Positions 43,579-51,933 of a stretch of 64,000 nucleotides of DNA are shown in pieces. The notes beneath the pieces were generated by a model. That model did not search any database. It saw only the letters and a program-made list of their open reading frames with translations, and was not told the DNA's origin. Source of the stretch: Desulfobulbaceae bacterium. Its GTDB lineage: Bacteria; Desulfobacterota; Desulfobulbia; Desulfobulbales; SURF-16. Within the stretch, counting starts at the first letter, position 1. Every line of letters starts with the position of its first letter. The stretch lies in contig JAHLLM010000013.1 in the NCBI GenBank assembly GCA_020444175.1, positions 62,001 to 126,000 of the forward strand, given 5' to 3'. Made by a program: the position numbers and the translations under genes.

Positions 43579-44013
43579 ATGAAAAAGGAATTATCTCACA
43601 TACCAAAAGAGTGTGTTGCCTATAATTTTACAAAGACAGCCAGACACCTGGCCAGTTTTTATCGTAAGATAATCAACCGTTCCGGGTTACAGGGTATGCA
43701 ATTTCAGTTATTGCTTGCGATACGGCTCTATGAGCCCGTGTCTATATCGGTGTTGGCAAAAAAACTCGAAATTGACAGGACAACCCTGAGCCGGAACCTG
43801 AAACGCCTTGAGAAAAATGCCTTGGTGAATTTTGAAAATGCTGAGGACCAGAGAATTCATAACGTACAACTTTCCGAAAGCGGCAACAAAATATTGACAA
43901 GCGCGCTTCCTCTCTGGGAAGAGGCTCAGAATTTGATTCTCGACCGATTTGGTACAGACAACTGGCATCAACTGCTTGATTCCATGAATAAGCTTGAAAG
44001 GATCATCAGCTGA
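43579..44013 (+). CDS. MarR-family transcriptional regulator
   Basis: A 144-residue winged-helix protein: YNFTKTARHLASFYRKII is the dimerisation helix, MQFQLLLAIRLYEPVSISVLAKKLEI the first helices, and DRTTLSRNLKRLEKNALVNF the recognition helix, with the wing at EDQRIHNVQLSESG. An identical 12-bp palindrome precedes this gene and fabF, so it probably represses both. The start ATG is only five bases after its own operator. MarR proteins usually sense small aromatic or lipophilic ligands, and here the pairing with a ketoacyl-ACP synthase suggests control of fatty-acid or lipid metabolism, as FabT does in other bacteria (inference). Confidence 0.88.
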   Translation: MKKELSHIPKECVAYNFTKTARHLASFYRKIINRSGLQGMQFQLLLAIRLYEPVSISVLAKKLEIDRTTLSRNLKRLEKNALVNFENAEDQRIHNVQLSESGNKILTSALPLWEEAQNLILDRFGTDNWHQLLDSMNKLERIIS

Positions 44014-44032
44014 TATTTTTTTGACCGAAATG

Positions 44033-44044
44033 GTGTATGTACAC
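44033..44044. promoter_or_regulatory. Second copy of the MarR operator, upstream of fabF
   Basis: GTGTATGTACAC at 44033-44044 is identical to 43562-43573. It lies 47 bases before the fabF start codon. A TTGACC sits nine bases upstream, too close for a standard -35 box paired with TATGTA in the palindrome, so the core promoter is not clear. Confidence 0.65.
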
Positions 44045-44090
44045 CCATTCTGGTTTTCGCGAAAATCACACAAAACAGTAAGGATCTTTT

Positions 44091-45329
44091 ATGGAAAACC
44101 GCCGTGTTGTAATCACAGGAATTGGTTTAGTCACCCCAGTGGGAAACAATGTTCAATCCAGTTGGGAAGCCATTCTGGCCGGTAAGTCTGGTATTAATTT
44201 GATCGATACCTTTAATATTGAAGACTTTCCGGTGCAGATTGGCGGATTGGTGAAGGAATTCGACCCCACAAAGCATGTGAGCCCAAAAGAGTTGAAGAAA
44301 ATGGATACTTTTATCCTGTATGGCATTGCTGCAGCGGATCAGGCGATTCAGGATTCCGGAATCGAGATAACTGATGAAAATTCCCACCGTATGGGCGTGG
44401 TGATCGGTTCGGGAATCGGAGGAATCGAGTCCATTGAAAAACAGGCCGGTATCCTGGAGAAAAAGGGACCAAAACGCATTACGCCTTTTTTCGTTCCTAT
44501 GACTATTATCAATATGATTTCGGGACATGTATCGATTAAGTACGGATTGAAGGGGCCAAATTTTTCGATTGTCAGTGCATGTGCAACTGGAGTGCACTCA
44601 ATTGGGGATTCTGCCCGTCTTATTCAGTACGGAGATGCGGATTGTATGGTTGCAGGGGGGGCGGAGCATTGTGCAACGCCACTGGGCCTCGCCGGTTTTG
44701 CGGCGGCCAGGGCTCTCTCGACAAGAAATAATGCCCCTGCCGAGGCCTCTCGCCCCTGGGATGCTGAACGGGACGGCTTTGTCCTGGCAGATGGCGCAGG
44801 GGTCGTAGTATTGGAAGAGTACCACCATGCCAGGAAGCGCAATGCCCACATTTATGCCGAGGTTATCGGGTACGGCATGTCGGGTGACGCCTACCATATG
44901 ACGTTACCAGCCACGGGAGGCGAGGGAGCAAAACGGTGCATGACCAATGCGCTTCACAACGCCTGCATTAACAGAGAGGAGGTAGGCTACATCAATGCCC
45001 ATGGAACATCGACACCAGCAGGAGATCGAAGCGAGTCTGATGGTATCAAATCCGCATTTGGCGATCACGCCTTCAATCTTGCCATAAGCTCGACAAAATC
45101 AATGACCGGACATACCCTGGGAGCAGCGGGAGCAATCGAGACTATATTTACCGCCCTGGCTTTGCAGGATCAGGTTCTTCCTCCAACCATCAACCTGAAC
45201 ACCCCTGATGCCGGGTGTGATCTCGACTACGTAGCCAAAGAGGCCAGAGAGGCAAAATTTCAAGTGGCGTTAAATAACTCTTTTGGGTTTGGGGGAACGA
45301 ACACGAGCCTGGTGCTGCGAAAAATATGA
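44091..45329 (+). CDS. fabF: Beta-ketoacyl-ACP synthase II
   Basis: The 412-residue condensing enzyme has the Cys-His-His triad: Cys in [15 protein letters not shown], His in [16 protein letters not shown] and His in [18 protein letters not shown]. The N-terminal [18 protein letters not shown] and C-terminal [16 protein letters not shown] are typical. It elongates acyl-ACP chains, notably C16:1 to C18:1. No other fatty-acid gene (fabG, acpP) is adjacent, so this is probably a supplementary FabF under control of the neighbouring MarR regulator. The ribosome site is AAGGA eight bases upstream. The frame continues for 56 sense codons past the stop. Confidence 0.94.
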   Translation: MENRRVVITGIGLVTPVGNNVQSSWEAILAGKSGINLIDTFNIEDFPVQIGGLVKEFDPTKHVSPKELKKMDTFILYGIAAADQAIQDSGIEITDENSHRMGVVIGSGIGGIESIEKQAGILEKKGPKRITPFFVPMTIINMISGHVSIKYGLKGPNFSIVSACATGVHSIGDSARLIQYGDADCMVAGGAEHCATPLGLAGFAAARALSTRNNAPAEASRPWDAERDGFVLADGAGVVVLEEYHHARKRNAHIYAEVIGYGMSGDAYHMTLPATGGEGAKRCMTNALHNACINREEVGYINAHGTSTPAGDRSESDGIKSAFGDHAFNLAISSTKSMTGHTLGAAGAIETIFTALALQDQVLPPTINLNTPDAGCDLDYVAKEAREAKFQVALNNSFGFGGTNTSLVLRKI

Positions 45330-45635
45330 GCAATCGGCTGTGTAAACATTGCATGGGGGGCAGTTGGCGACAGCAACAAAGCCAACTGTTTCCTGGGGCT
45401 TATTGAGTTCAAAACCGAACATGAGTTGGATGACACCAGGGATCGTTCACGCCAAGCAGAAAGAGTATCTGTAAAAATCGCACAATTGGAAGGCGCGTAA
45501 CAAACACTGACACCTTCCTAACGGCAAATCATCATGGACGATGATTACATCTTAGCGTTGGCAAGATTAGCTTGTCGCCCCTGAGAAGTTCAAATTTAGG
45601 GAGATAGTTGACTATCCCCAAGACATGATTTGATT
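45330..45635. other. Region after fabF with in-frame open extension and a weak hairpin
   Basis: In the fabF frame, after its TGA, 56 sense codons (VNIAWGAVGDSNKANCFLGL and so on, ending KIAQLEGA) run to a TAA at 45498-45500. In another frame an ATGA-overlapping start encodes 26 residues including CKHCMGGSW. Neither is recognisable; they may be remnants of a lost gene. A 7-bp stem CAGTTGG / CCAACTG (45361-45388) followed by TTT could terminate fabF transcription. The dispersed palindromic repeat lies at 45581-45619. Confidence 0.35.
45581..45619. repeat. Dispersed palindromic repeat, copy 1
   Basis: CTGAGAAGTTCAAATTTAGG followed by GAGATAGTTGACTATCCCC. The AGGGAGATAGT / ACTATCCCC arms form a hairpin. 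Related copies are at 51842-51910, 56920-56958 and 58572-58600. Confidence 0.6.
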
Positions 45636-46253
45636 CTAATTACATAATAATTGATTACGCCCCAACTGTTTGTCATGTATATTCGACAACAATATCAGGC
45701 TTAAAGCAGCCCCTAATAGAGCCAATGCCATATCAGATTGGGTGTCCCACACATAGCCTTGAGTGCCTAAAAAAGCTTCCGCCGATTGACCGCTATATAC
45801 AGCAACCCACCATTCAATTAATTCATAAAAGGCACTAAAAGCGAGACATATTGATATCACAATAAAATTGAGCCATGCTTTACCTGCTACAACCTTTTTC
45901 CTCAGAAGTATTTCCCTCGCAATTATGGCAGGAATGAACCCCTGTGCCAGGTGTCCAGCCTTGTCGTAGTTATTTCTCTCAAGCTCAAAAGCCTCTTTAA
46001 TCCAATCAAACAATGGCACTTCTGCATAAGTATAGTGGCCGCCGACCATTAAGATAACAGAGTGGTTCAAGATAAGAATATATGTGAGAGTCGTCAGGCG
46101 AAATTTGTTATAGGAGATTGCTAGTATCGCAACACCAATAATGGCGGGCAAAACCTCCAAAAACCAGGTGAAATAATCTTTTGGATTTATTCCAGACCAG
46201 ATTAAGGCGACAAAAAAAATTACGAGCCAGACATATTTCATTATCTTATTCAA
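45636..46253 (-). CDS. YjdF-like integral membrane protein (DUF2238)
   Basis: The 205-residue protein has about six membrane helices (YVWLVIFFVALIWSGI, VLPAIIGVAILAI, YILILNHSVILMVGGHYTYA, and others). NNYDKAGHLAQGFIPAIIAREILL and FYELIEWWVAVYSGQSAEAF are the conserved polar segments of the DUF2238 family. Its function is unknown; it is distinct from the manganese-riboswitch-linked soluble YjdF of Bacillus. It is downstream of an XRE-2TM regulator with 12 bases between genes, so they are an operon and the regulator probably controls it. Confidence 0.85.
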   Translation of the reverse strand: MNKIMKYVWLVIFFVALIWSGINPKDYFTWFLEVLPAIIGVAILAISYNKFRLTTLTYILILNHSVILMVGGHYTYAEVPLFDWIKEAFELERNNYDKAGHLAQGFIPAIIAREILLRKKVVAGKAWLNFIVISICLAFSAFYELIEWWVAVYSGQSAEAFLGTQGYVWDTQSDMALALLGAALSLILLSNIHDKQLGRNQLLCN

Positions 46254-46265
46254 GAGGGTAAAATT

Positions 46266-46727
46266 TTAAGAATTACGCTTCATCCTTTTATCGACCTGCC
46301 GCTTTTCCCATTTCGCACCAAAGATATTAAAAACTTCAAATACATTCAGGCCGTGAAAAGTCACACCAATACCCCATCCAATTGCAGGCCATATTGCCCA
46401 GAAGTTTGACGATCTAACGTAATTGAGGACGAACAGGCACCCTGTCACAATTACATATATAATGAGATGCGTATAAAATCCCTTAATGTCACGAACGTAG
46501 AGTAATGCTTTTTCTTCTTCGGTAGAAATTAATTGATTAGTCATATCAGCCTCCATGTTAAAGATTGAAACATCAGTCTCAAAGGCTGCAGCCAGAGCTT
46601 TCTGTGACTCAAGACTCGCCTTTTGACCTCTTTCGACACGTTGAATCGTCCGTGTACTAAGACCGCTGATCTCTGCAAGCTGTTCTTGCGACCAGCCTCT
46701 TTCAAGGCGTAATTTTCGAACGATCAT
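46266..46727 (-). CDS. XRE-family regulator fused to a 2TM membrane domain
   Basis: A 153-residue protein: residues 1-55 form a Cro/CI-type helix-turn-helix (VRKLRLERGWSQEQLAEISG, LSTRTIQRVERG). Residues 75-140 form the 2TM domain (FYTHLIIYVIVTGCLFVLNY and FWAIWPAIGWGIGVTFHGLN, then a basic AKWEKRQVDKRMKR tail). Such membrane-bound one-component regulators sense envelope or membrane state. Four 11-bp direct repeats lie 61-104 bases upstream of the start and are probably its operator. Confidence 0.88.
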   Translation of the reverse strand: MIVRKLRLERGWSQEQLAEISGLSTRTIQRVERGQKASLESQKALAAAFETDVSIFNMEADMTNQLISTEEEKALLYVRDIKGFYTHLIIYVIVTGCLFVLNYVRSSNFWAIWPAIGWGIGVTFHGLNVFEVFNIFGAKWEKRQVDKRMKRNS

Positions 46728-46787
46728 TTTGTATCACTTTTTAAAATTTTCATGGAGACTTTATATGTTCTCGTGACGAAAAACACC

Positions 46788-46831
46788 ACGACACGAGCAC
46801 GACAACGTCATGACAGCAAGATGACAGTGTA
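46788..46831. promoter_or_regulatory. Four direct 11-bp repeats (A[C/T]GACA-N5) upstream of the XRE-2TM operon
   Basis: The repeats start at 46788, 46799, 46810 and 46821, each reading ACGACA or ATGACA followed by five variable bases. The spacing of one helical turn puts them on one DNA face, as expected for cooperative binding of a helix-turn-helix protein. They lie just upstream of the regulator's start at 46727. Confidence 0.65.
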
Positions 46832-47058
46832 ATAATATCAATTAGATACAAGGTGGGCAAGGACATTCATATGTAAATACAAGCTAAGCCCAAATACTAT
46901 AAAATATATTACGATTTACCATTTGACAGGTTACATCACGTTGTTCTTATTCTATTATTGCATCTGAGTGAAGAAAACAGACAGATAATGATTTTTTATT
47001 GTGAGTCAGTCATAAATTAATTTCGCTACGCACAGCCCCACGATATGTTGACAGCTAG

Positions 47059-48679
47059 GAGCCTGTCGGAGAACTGATTTCTCCGGGTAGTATAAAATTT
47101 GTTCTTTGATAATTTATCACGATTTTTTATCAACCATTTCTGTCGAGTTATGGCTGTTATGCGATGTTATTGGGCTTTTTGTGCAAGAAAAAACCTTTAC
47201 TCTCGCCCCTTTCAACATGGAATTTGTGCCGAACCATGCCGGAAAAGCTTTAAAAGGTTATGGGTAAGGCACATCAGATCCCATTCGGCTTGACAGTTTG
47301 CCAAGCCGCGAAAGCTGAATCGTCGGAGCCCTCGGGCTTCTTTTATTTGTCCAAAGACAGGTTCTACAATCTGTTTGCGGAGCTTGTAGGTTAAACGTCC
47401 CTTTATAGTCCGCAACTTTCTGGCCATTCGCTCTTTTACAGTTGCATCTTTTGGTATGCGGCCACGCGCTGCAAGTGGTTTCTCTCCATGTTTCAACTTG
47501 GCGGTTGCCACATAAGCGTCAATTTCTTTCTCTTGCAGATAGTTGCAATTGGCCTCACTGAAGTAGCCGCTATCCATGCTCACTCTTTTGGGCAACTGGC
47601 CATTTAGATTATTATCAATTTCAGTTATAAGTGGTTTGACCTGGAGTTTATCGTTGGGATCCTGGGTAACGTTGGTGGCGATGACAATCTGAGCCTTTTC
47701 GTCAACAGCAGCCTGGCAGTTGTAGCCCTGAACAAATGATTTTGCTCCGCTGGCCGGCATAATACGAGATTCAGGGTCAGTAAAATTTCTTTGCTGTTTG
47801 GAGTCAGGCTTGCCTGATGGAGCCTTGGGAGGGCGACCACGACGACCTGTTTTTTCATCATAGGCTTTTTTCTTTGCTTCGTACTCGGCTTTTTGGGCTT
47901 CGGCTTCCCGCTTTGCCTCTTCTTCCAGGGCCATCATCGCTTCTTCGATTTTTTGAAGGCGTGATTGCTTGAAACGGAGTTCCTTGGGAAGTTCATCGCC
48001 TCGTTTGCCCTTACCGTATAATTTGTCTTCGTCACGGTCTGCTGTCGCAGCCTGCGACAGCAAGCGGTCAACTTCCGCTTTGAGTTCCTGGGCTTTTTTC
48101 TCCATGCGCCCATAACTCATCGCCTTACGCTTGGAAGCATTGGCTTTGAATTTTGTGCCATCAAGAGCCACATGGCCAAGCTTGACAAGACCGGCTTTTT
48201 GACAAAGCTGTAAAACCTGTAGGAATAAGCCGGCAAGGGCCTTGAGATGACGTTTGCGAAAGGCAGCTATTGTATCATGGTCGGGATGTTGGTCAGCAGT
48301 TAGAATACGAAATGGTATAGAATGATAAGTTGCCTGCTCAATTTTTCGCGATGATGGCAAGCCTATGCAGTAAGCATAAATCAGAAGTGAAACCATCATC
48401 CTCGGATGGTATGGAGGTTGGCCGCCTCGGGCACCCTCATAGGTTCGCAATATTGGCTGCAGGCTCAGTTTATCAACAACATCCATGATAAAGTAAACCA
48501 GATCATCCTCTGGCAACCACTTATTCATGTCGGGTGGGAAGAGAAACTGTTGACCTGGACTATATGGGCGAAATCGTGATTTTGTTTTCATGAGGCAAAT
48601 ATAACAAAAATGATGCCAAAATGCAGCTGTATCAATATGTTAAATCGAGTCTGTTGTGAAAGAGTTTCCCGACAGGCTC
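47059..48679 (-). mobile_element. Intact IS1182-family insertion sequence
   Basis: The 1,621-bp element has terminal inverted repeats beginning GAGCCTGTCGG at both ends (11 of 11 matched, then diverging). It is flanked by direct CTAG repeats at 47055-47058 and 48680-48683, the palindromic target typical of the IS1182 family. It contains one complete transposase gene. It is inserted next to CCCCACGATATGTTGAC (47037-47053), a fragment of the dispersed repeat family also seen at 52617-52633. Confidence 0.9.
47212..48591 (-). CDS. IS1182-family DDE transposase
   Basis: The 459-residue transposase looks full-length. The N-terminal SPGQQFLFPPDMNKWLPEDD and GRGGQPPYHPRMM-like GARGGQPPYHPRMMVSLLIY are typical; catalytic Asp residues fall in HVALDGTKFKANASKRK and SMDSGYFSEANC. 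The late EPVFGQIKEARGLRRFSFRG carries the Glu. A long charged insert (residues 215-260, EEEAKREAEAQKAEYEAKKK) lies between the two Asp regions. With intact ends and target repeats, the element is likely still mobile. Confidence 0.93.
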   Translation of the reverse strand: MKTKSRFRPYSPGQQFLFPPDMNKWLPEDDLVYFIMDVVDKLSLQPILRTYEGARGGQPPYHPRMMVSLLIYAYCIGLPSSRKIEQATYHSIPFRILTADQHPDHDTIAAFRKRHLKALAGLFLQVLQLCQKAGLVKLGHVALDGTKFKANASKRKAMSYGRMEKKAQELKAEVDRLLSQAATADRDEDKLYGKGKRGDELPKELRFKQSRLQKIEEAMMALEEEAKREAEAQKAEYEAKKKAYDEKTGRRGRPPKAPSGKPDSKQQRNFTDPESRIMPASGAKSFVQGYNCQAAVDEKAQIVIATNVTQDPNDKLQVKPLITEIDNNLNGQLPKRVSMDSGYFSEANCNYLQEKEIDAYVATAKLKHGEKPLAARGRIPKDATVKERMARKLRTIKGRLTYKLRKQIVEPVFGQIKEARGLRRFSFRGLANCQAEWDLMCLTHNLLKLFRHGSAQIPC

Positions 48680-48741
48680 CTAGGAAATGAATTTGCACAC
48701 GAATTCATTGTATCCTGAAAGGACTATTGTGACGTTGAGAT

Positions 48742-49089
48742 TTAGAAATCTTCGACCTCAATTCGTCCTTTGCCGAAATCAAATGCCAAATCTGCCACTC
48801 TAACCTCAAACCATTCTTTGAAAACTTTATAGGTCATTTTCTTTGGCCAGCTTTCGGGAACTACCATCCAGGATTCAAGTTCCATCACAAAGATTTCTTT
48901 ATAGTTTTTTTTGAGCCAGTTTTTATAGTTGAATTCATCATATCTGTCAGGGATGAGAATGGCAGTATGGCGCAACTCATTAACCGACATGGTAGGACCG
49001 CCATCATCAAAACTATTAGCCCAGTCAATGTATGGTTGTTTGGGGGTAATCAGCAGGACAGTACGGTTGATCGTTTTATGATTCTCCAA
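48742..49089 (-). CDS. Conserved hypothetical small protein
   Basis: I take TTG 49089, ten bases after AGAGGAG, giving about 115 residues. The frame stays open to a codon at 49167, but the extra residues look non-conserved. The body, TVLLITPKQPYIDWANSFDD, then HTAILIPDRYDEFNYKNWLK, IFVMELESWMVVPESWPKKM and FKEWFEVRVADLAFDFG, resembles a small family of soluble acidic proteins that I remember as widespread but uncharacterised. It is divergent from the recombinase gene at 49185. No function is proposed. Confidence 0.65.
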   Translation of the reverse strand: MENHKTINRTVLLITPKQPYIDWANSFDDGGPTMSVNELRHTAILIPDRYDEFNYKNWLKKNYKEIFVMELESWMVVPESWPKKMTYKVFKEWFEVRVADLAFDFGKGRIEVEDF

Positions 49090-49184
49090 AAGGTCTATGT
49101 CTCCTCTATCTATGGGAAAGATAAAGATTATCCTCGAAAATCCGACACTCTTGTTAAAAGATTCCACTGACAGGAGGAAGGGCG

Positions 49185-50021
49185 ATGAAGATAACCGAGG
49201 CTATTGAATTTTGTTTACAGTATCAGAAATCAAATTCAAAAATCAACACTGTTAAAAGCTATGAATTCCTCCTTGCCAAGTTCAACGCTGCATTTCCTGA
49301 CCGGGATATGGAATCTATAAAAACTGAGGAGATTATCTCGTTTCTTTCAAATCTCTCTTATGGGAAAAAGCAAAACACAAAGCGATGCAGATATATGTCA
49401 CTGTCGGCTTTCTTTAATTTGATGATTAACACTTTCCTGCCAGATATGAAAAATCCCTGTAAATCTCCTGCAGCCAAAAATCTTTTCAAAAAACCTAAAG
49501 CTCACCAATGGACGATTTTTGACAAGGATACCATTGATGAAGCAATTTCCAGAACAATTCATGTCCGTAACAGATTAATGCTTGAGCTTATGGCCAGAGG
49601 TGGCATGCGGATTAGCGAAGTTTTGGGCCTCACTCCAGCAGATATTAAAGATAGAAAATTACTTTTGCACGACCCAAAAAGTGGTCGTGAACAGGAAGTT
49701 GTCTTTATTCCCCAAAAGCTGAGTTCCCGTCTTATAAATTATGTGAGAGACAAGGACATTCAGCACGATCAAAGAATTTTTCCACTCAGCTATGCAGGTG
49801 GTCGAAAAATTGTTGTCAAGGTTGGCGATATGCTGGGAATTAATCTCAGGCCTCATGATTTGAGAAGACATGCTGCCACATATGCTTCACGGGCTGGCGT
49901 CCCTATAGAGATTATTTCAAAAATTATTCTCAGACACTCAGACCTGTCGACCACACAGCAGTATCTTGGAAAAGTTTCGGATATTGAGGCAATCAGATGG
50001 ATTGAAAACTTGCATGGATAG
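49185..50021 (+). CDS. Tyrosine recombinase (phage/XerC-like integrase)
   Basis: The 278-residue recombinase has a SAM-like N-terminal core-binding domain (residues 1-95). The catalytic domain has Arg in MARGGMRISEVLGLTPAD, Lys in DPKSGREQEVVFI, HDLRRHAATYASRAG, His in LRHSDLSTTQQYLG and the Tyr nucleophile in the same segment. It lacks the extra stretch that defines integron integrases (IntI), so it is not the source of the attC sites further right. The ribosome site is CAGGAGGAAG. It may have belonged to a lost prophage or island; no attachment site could be defined. Confidence 0.88.
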   Translation: MKITEAIEFCLQYQKSNSKINTVKSYEFLLAKFNAAFPDRDMESIKTEEIISFLSNLSYGKKQNTKRCRYMSLSAFFNLMINTFLPDMKNPCKSPAAKNLFKKPKAHQWTIFDKDTIDEAISRTIHVRNRLMLELMARGGMRISEVLGLTPADIKDRKLLLHDPKSGREQEVVFIPQKLSSRLINYVRDKDIQHDQRIFPLSYAGGRKIVVKVGDMLGINLRPHDLRRHAATYASRAGVPIEIISKIILRHSDLSTTQQYLGKVSDIEAIRWIENLHG

Positions 50022-50141
50022 TAATTTATTCTTTGGCTGGAGACTCAGGTTCGTCAATATAGTAGGCACCTCAACCGGAGGACTATTTGATATTTTCAGA
50101 TGTTCGATGTGGCAATATTAACGCCCTGTGCTGAGCTGCAT

Positions 50142-50184
50142 GCATGTTGTGGGGCTGGGGGAGAAAAAACCCCGGCTACCCGAT
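50142..50184 (+). mobile_element. Group II intron 3'-tail remnant
   Basis: GCATGTTGTGGGGCTGGGGG followed by AGAAAAAACCCCGGCTACCCGAT matches the tail of the remnant at 34808-34976 (TTGTGGGG, a G-rich/C-rich hairpin and CTACCCGAT). It lacks any reverse transcriptase coding sequence. It lies between the recombinase and the GGDEF gene. Confidence 0.5.
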
Positions 50185-50300
50185 CCGGAAATTTTGCTCT
50201 TTGGTTTATTGTTTGCGATTTTTGCGTTTGGGATCAGGAACTATTTCAAAAAATCCTGATTGGATTAGCTGAAAAACAAATTTGAAATTGAATAGGAGGT

Positions 50301-51494
50301 TCATGAGGTGGTACTGTTCTCATAGCGCCCTCTTTTATTTTTTTGCTTTTGTTGATACATTAAACTGTCAGCTTTGTGTATTAACTCAGCTGCAGAACAA
50401 GGTGAATCTGGAGAATATAAAGCTAGCCCACAACTCAACGATAATTTATAAAGAGCACTACTTTCTTCGTTCCATTTTGTTACGTTGGCTTCTATGCGTG
50501 CATGTATTGTTGCAGAGTCAGCTGTATCATTTATTTGAGTTGCTAAAATGGCAAATTCATCGCCACCTATACGTCCAATCGCATTATTATCAAAACGACC
50601 GACGATATCAGCGTTTCGAAATGTTTTATTTAAAATTTTTGCCATCTCTTTGAGAGCTTCATCTCCCACTTCATGACCAAACTTATCATTTATCTGCTTA
50701 AAATCATTAAGGTCTGCAAAAATTAAAAAAACTGACTTATTGCCCCGATTAATGATTTTAAGTTGCTGCTCTAATTGTATCAAAAAACCCCTTCTATTAA
50801 GTAAACCCGTTAATTCATCAAGAGTCGACAGCTCTTTGAATTTTTGCTTTGACCTCTTCAACTCTGACATATTTCTATGAGCAAGATACGAGCTGAAAAT
50901 TCCTCCTGCTAAAAGCAATAGAATGATAGGTCCCATAATTTTTTGTTCATTATGCTTAAGCTCCTCAAGGGATTCTTTTATTTTCGTGATGTCGTAGTAA
51001 ATTTCAAAAGCGCCAATTGGAATGTCTTGATGTTTTATTGGAATGTACGTTTCTATAAAATAATTTTGTTTATTATAAAACCCCTTCTCTTCATTGAACT
51101 CCTTAAAGTCAATATGGCTTCTCATTTTATTGTCTTTGAACATTTCTGGGAAAAATTCTTTCCTGGTCAGGTTTCCTACATCTTCTGGATCCGTTGAATA
51201 TACAATGATTCCATCAGGTGTAAAAATTTTCACTTTCCATAATCCATTCGTTTTCATTGTATGTTCTACATCATTTAGAAAATCTTTTGGCAATGGAGTG
51301 TCAAGGTTTATAGGTCGTGTAATCTGGTTATGCGCTACCATATTGTGACCAATTTTTTTCAATATTTCTTCAGCATGAAAAATTAAAAATGAATTGTATG
51401 CAGGGAACAAAATGTATTTAGAATAGAAGGGTAACAAAAAGACTATAATGATTGAAACGATGGTTATGATATTGAGTATTCTATGTCTGAACAT
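50301..51494 (-). CDS. Membrane-bound GGDEF diguanylate cyclase with periplasmic sensor
   Basis: A 397-residue protein with an N-terminal membrane helix (IITIVSIIIVFLLPFYSKYI), a periplasmic region of about 150 residues (including VKIFTPDGIIVYSTDPEDVG and YFIETYIPIKHQDIPIGAFE, as in Cache-like sensors) and a second membrane helix (IMGPIILLLLAGGIFSSYLA). The C-terminal GGDEF domain has LDELTGLLNRRGF, FADLNDFKQINDKFGHEVGD and RIGGDEFAIL. All catalytic residues appear intact, so it probably makes c-di-GMP in response to an extracytoplasmic signal. It is a single gene. Confidence 0.92.
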   Translation of the reverse strand: MFRHRILNIITIVSIIIVFLLPFYSKYILFPAYNSFLIFHAEEILKKIGHNMVAHNQITRPINLDTPLPKDFLNDVEHTMKTNGLWKVKIFTPDGIIVYSTDPEDVGNLTRKEFFPEMFKDNKMRSHIDFKEFNEEKGFYNKQNYFIETYIPIKHQDIPIGAFEIYYDITKIKESLEELKHNEQKIMGPIILLLLAGGIFSSYLAHRNMSELKRSKQKFKELSTLDELTGLLNRRGFLIQLEQQLKIINRGNKSVFLIFADLNDFKQINDKFGHEVGDEALKEMAKILNKTFRNADIVGRFDNNAIGRIGGDEFAILATQINDTADSATIHARIEANVTKWNEESSALYKLSLSCGLALYSPDSPCSAAELIHKADSLMYQQKQKNKRGRYENSTTS

Positions 51495-51933
51495 TTTTAT
51501 TTATTTGCTGGGGTATAATTTTAACAGGAAAATGAGAAAAAGTTAGGGTAACCCCCATTTCAAGAAAGCTTAAAAAGCAAAATTTCAAAATAACCGTATG
51601 AACAAACAGTCGAACTTTTGTCTCATCGAATCCTCCTTTTTTTCAATTTTTGCAAGTGATTCATCAAGAACAGTAATCTCGATAAATAAGCGATAAAATA
51701 TCTTAATAAGGCTATCACAAAATACGCTGGGCGTAAAACTGAAATTTATCCAGGTGATCAGGGGCAGAGGCCGGTCAACAGATAAAGATATCCACTGGCG
51801 CTCTCAAGCTAGAGAGAACAAAAGGCAACTTAATATGTTTACTGAGAGGTTCAAATTTTTTTAGGGAGATAGTTGGACTATCACCAAGCTCTATTGACTT
51901 TTGGGATGAATTCTGACTTGAGGCAATATCCTG
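51495..51933. other. Intergenic region with dispersed repeat, no gene seen
   Basis: About 440 AT-rich bases. The right part holds the dispersed palindromic repeat (51842-51910). A CTCTCAAGCTAGAGAG stem lies near 51801-51816. No gene is supported. Confidence 0.45.
51842..51910. repeat. Dispersed palindromic repeat, copy 2 (longest)
   Basis: CTGAGAGGTTCAAATTTTTT, TAGGGAGATAGTTGGACTAT, CACCAAGCTCTATTGACTTT and TGGGATG form the most complete copy. The second half resembles CCCCAAGATATGTTGACTTT at 52617-52636. Confidence 0.55.

Noticed and set aside
45521-45566. attC-like arrangement CCTAACGGC ... AATCATC / GATGATT ... GCGTTGGCA
   Set aside because: The inner stem is perfect but the R' box (GTTGGCA) breaks the GTTRRRY consensus at two positions, and no cassette gene ends just before it.
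49090-49167. N-terminal extension of the small hypothetical protein at 48742-49089
   Set aside because: The extra 26 residues lack the composition of the rest and would leave only 17 bases to the divergent recombinase gene; a TTG with AGAGGAG fits better.
49185-50021. Tyrosine recombinase as the integron integrase
   Set aside because: It is only 278 residues and lacks the extra segment between the Lys and HxxR motifs that defines IntI proteins.
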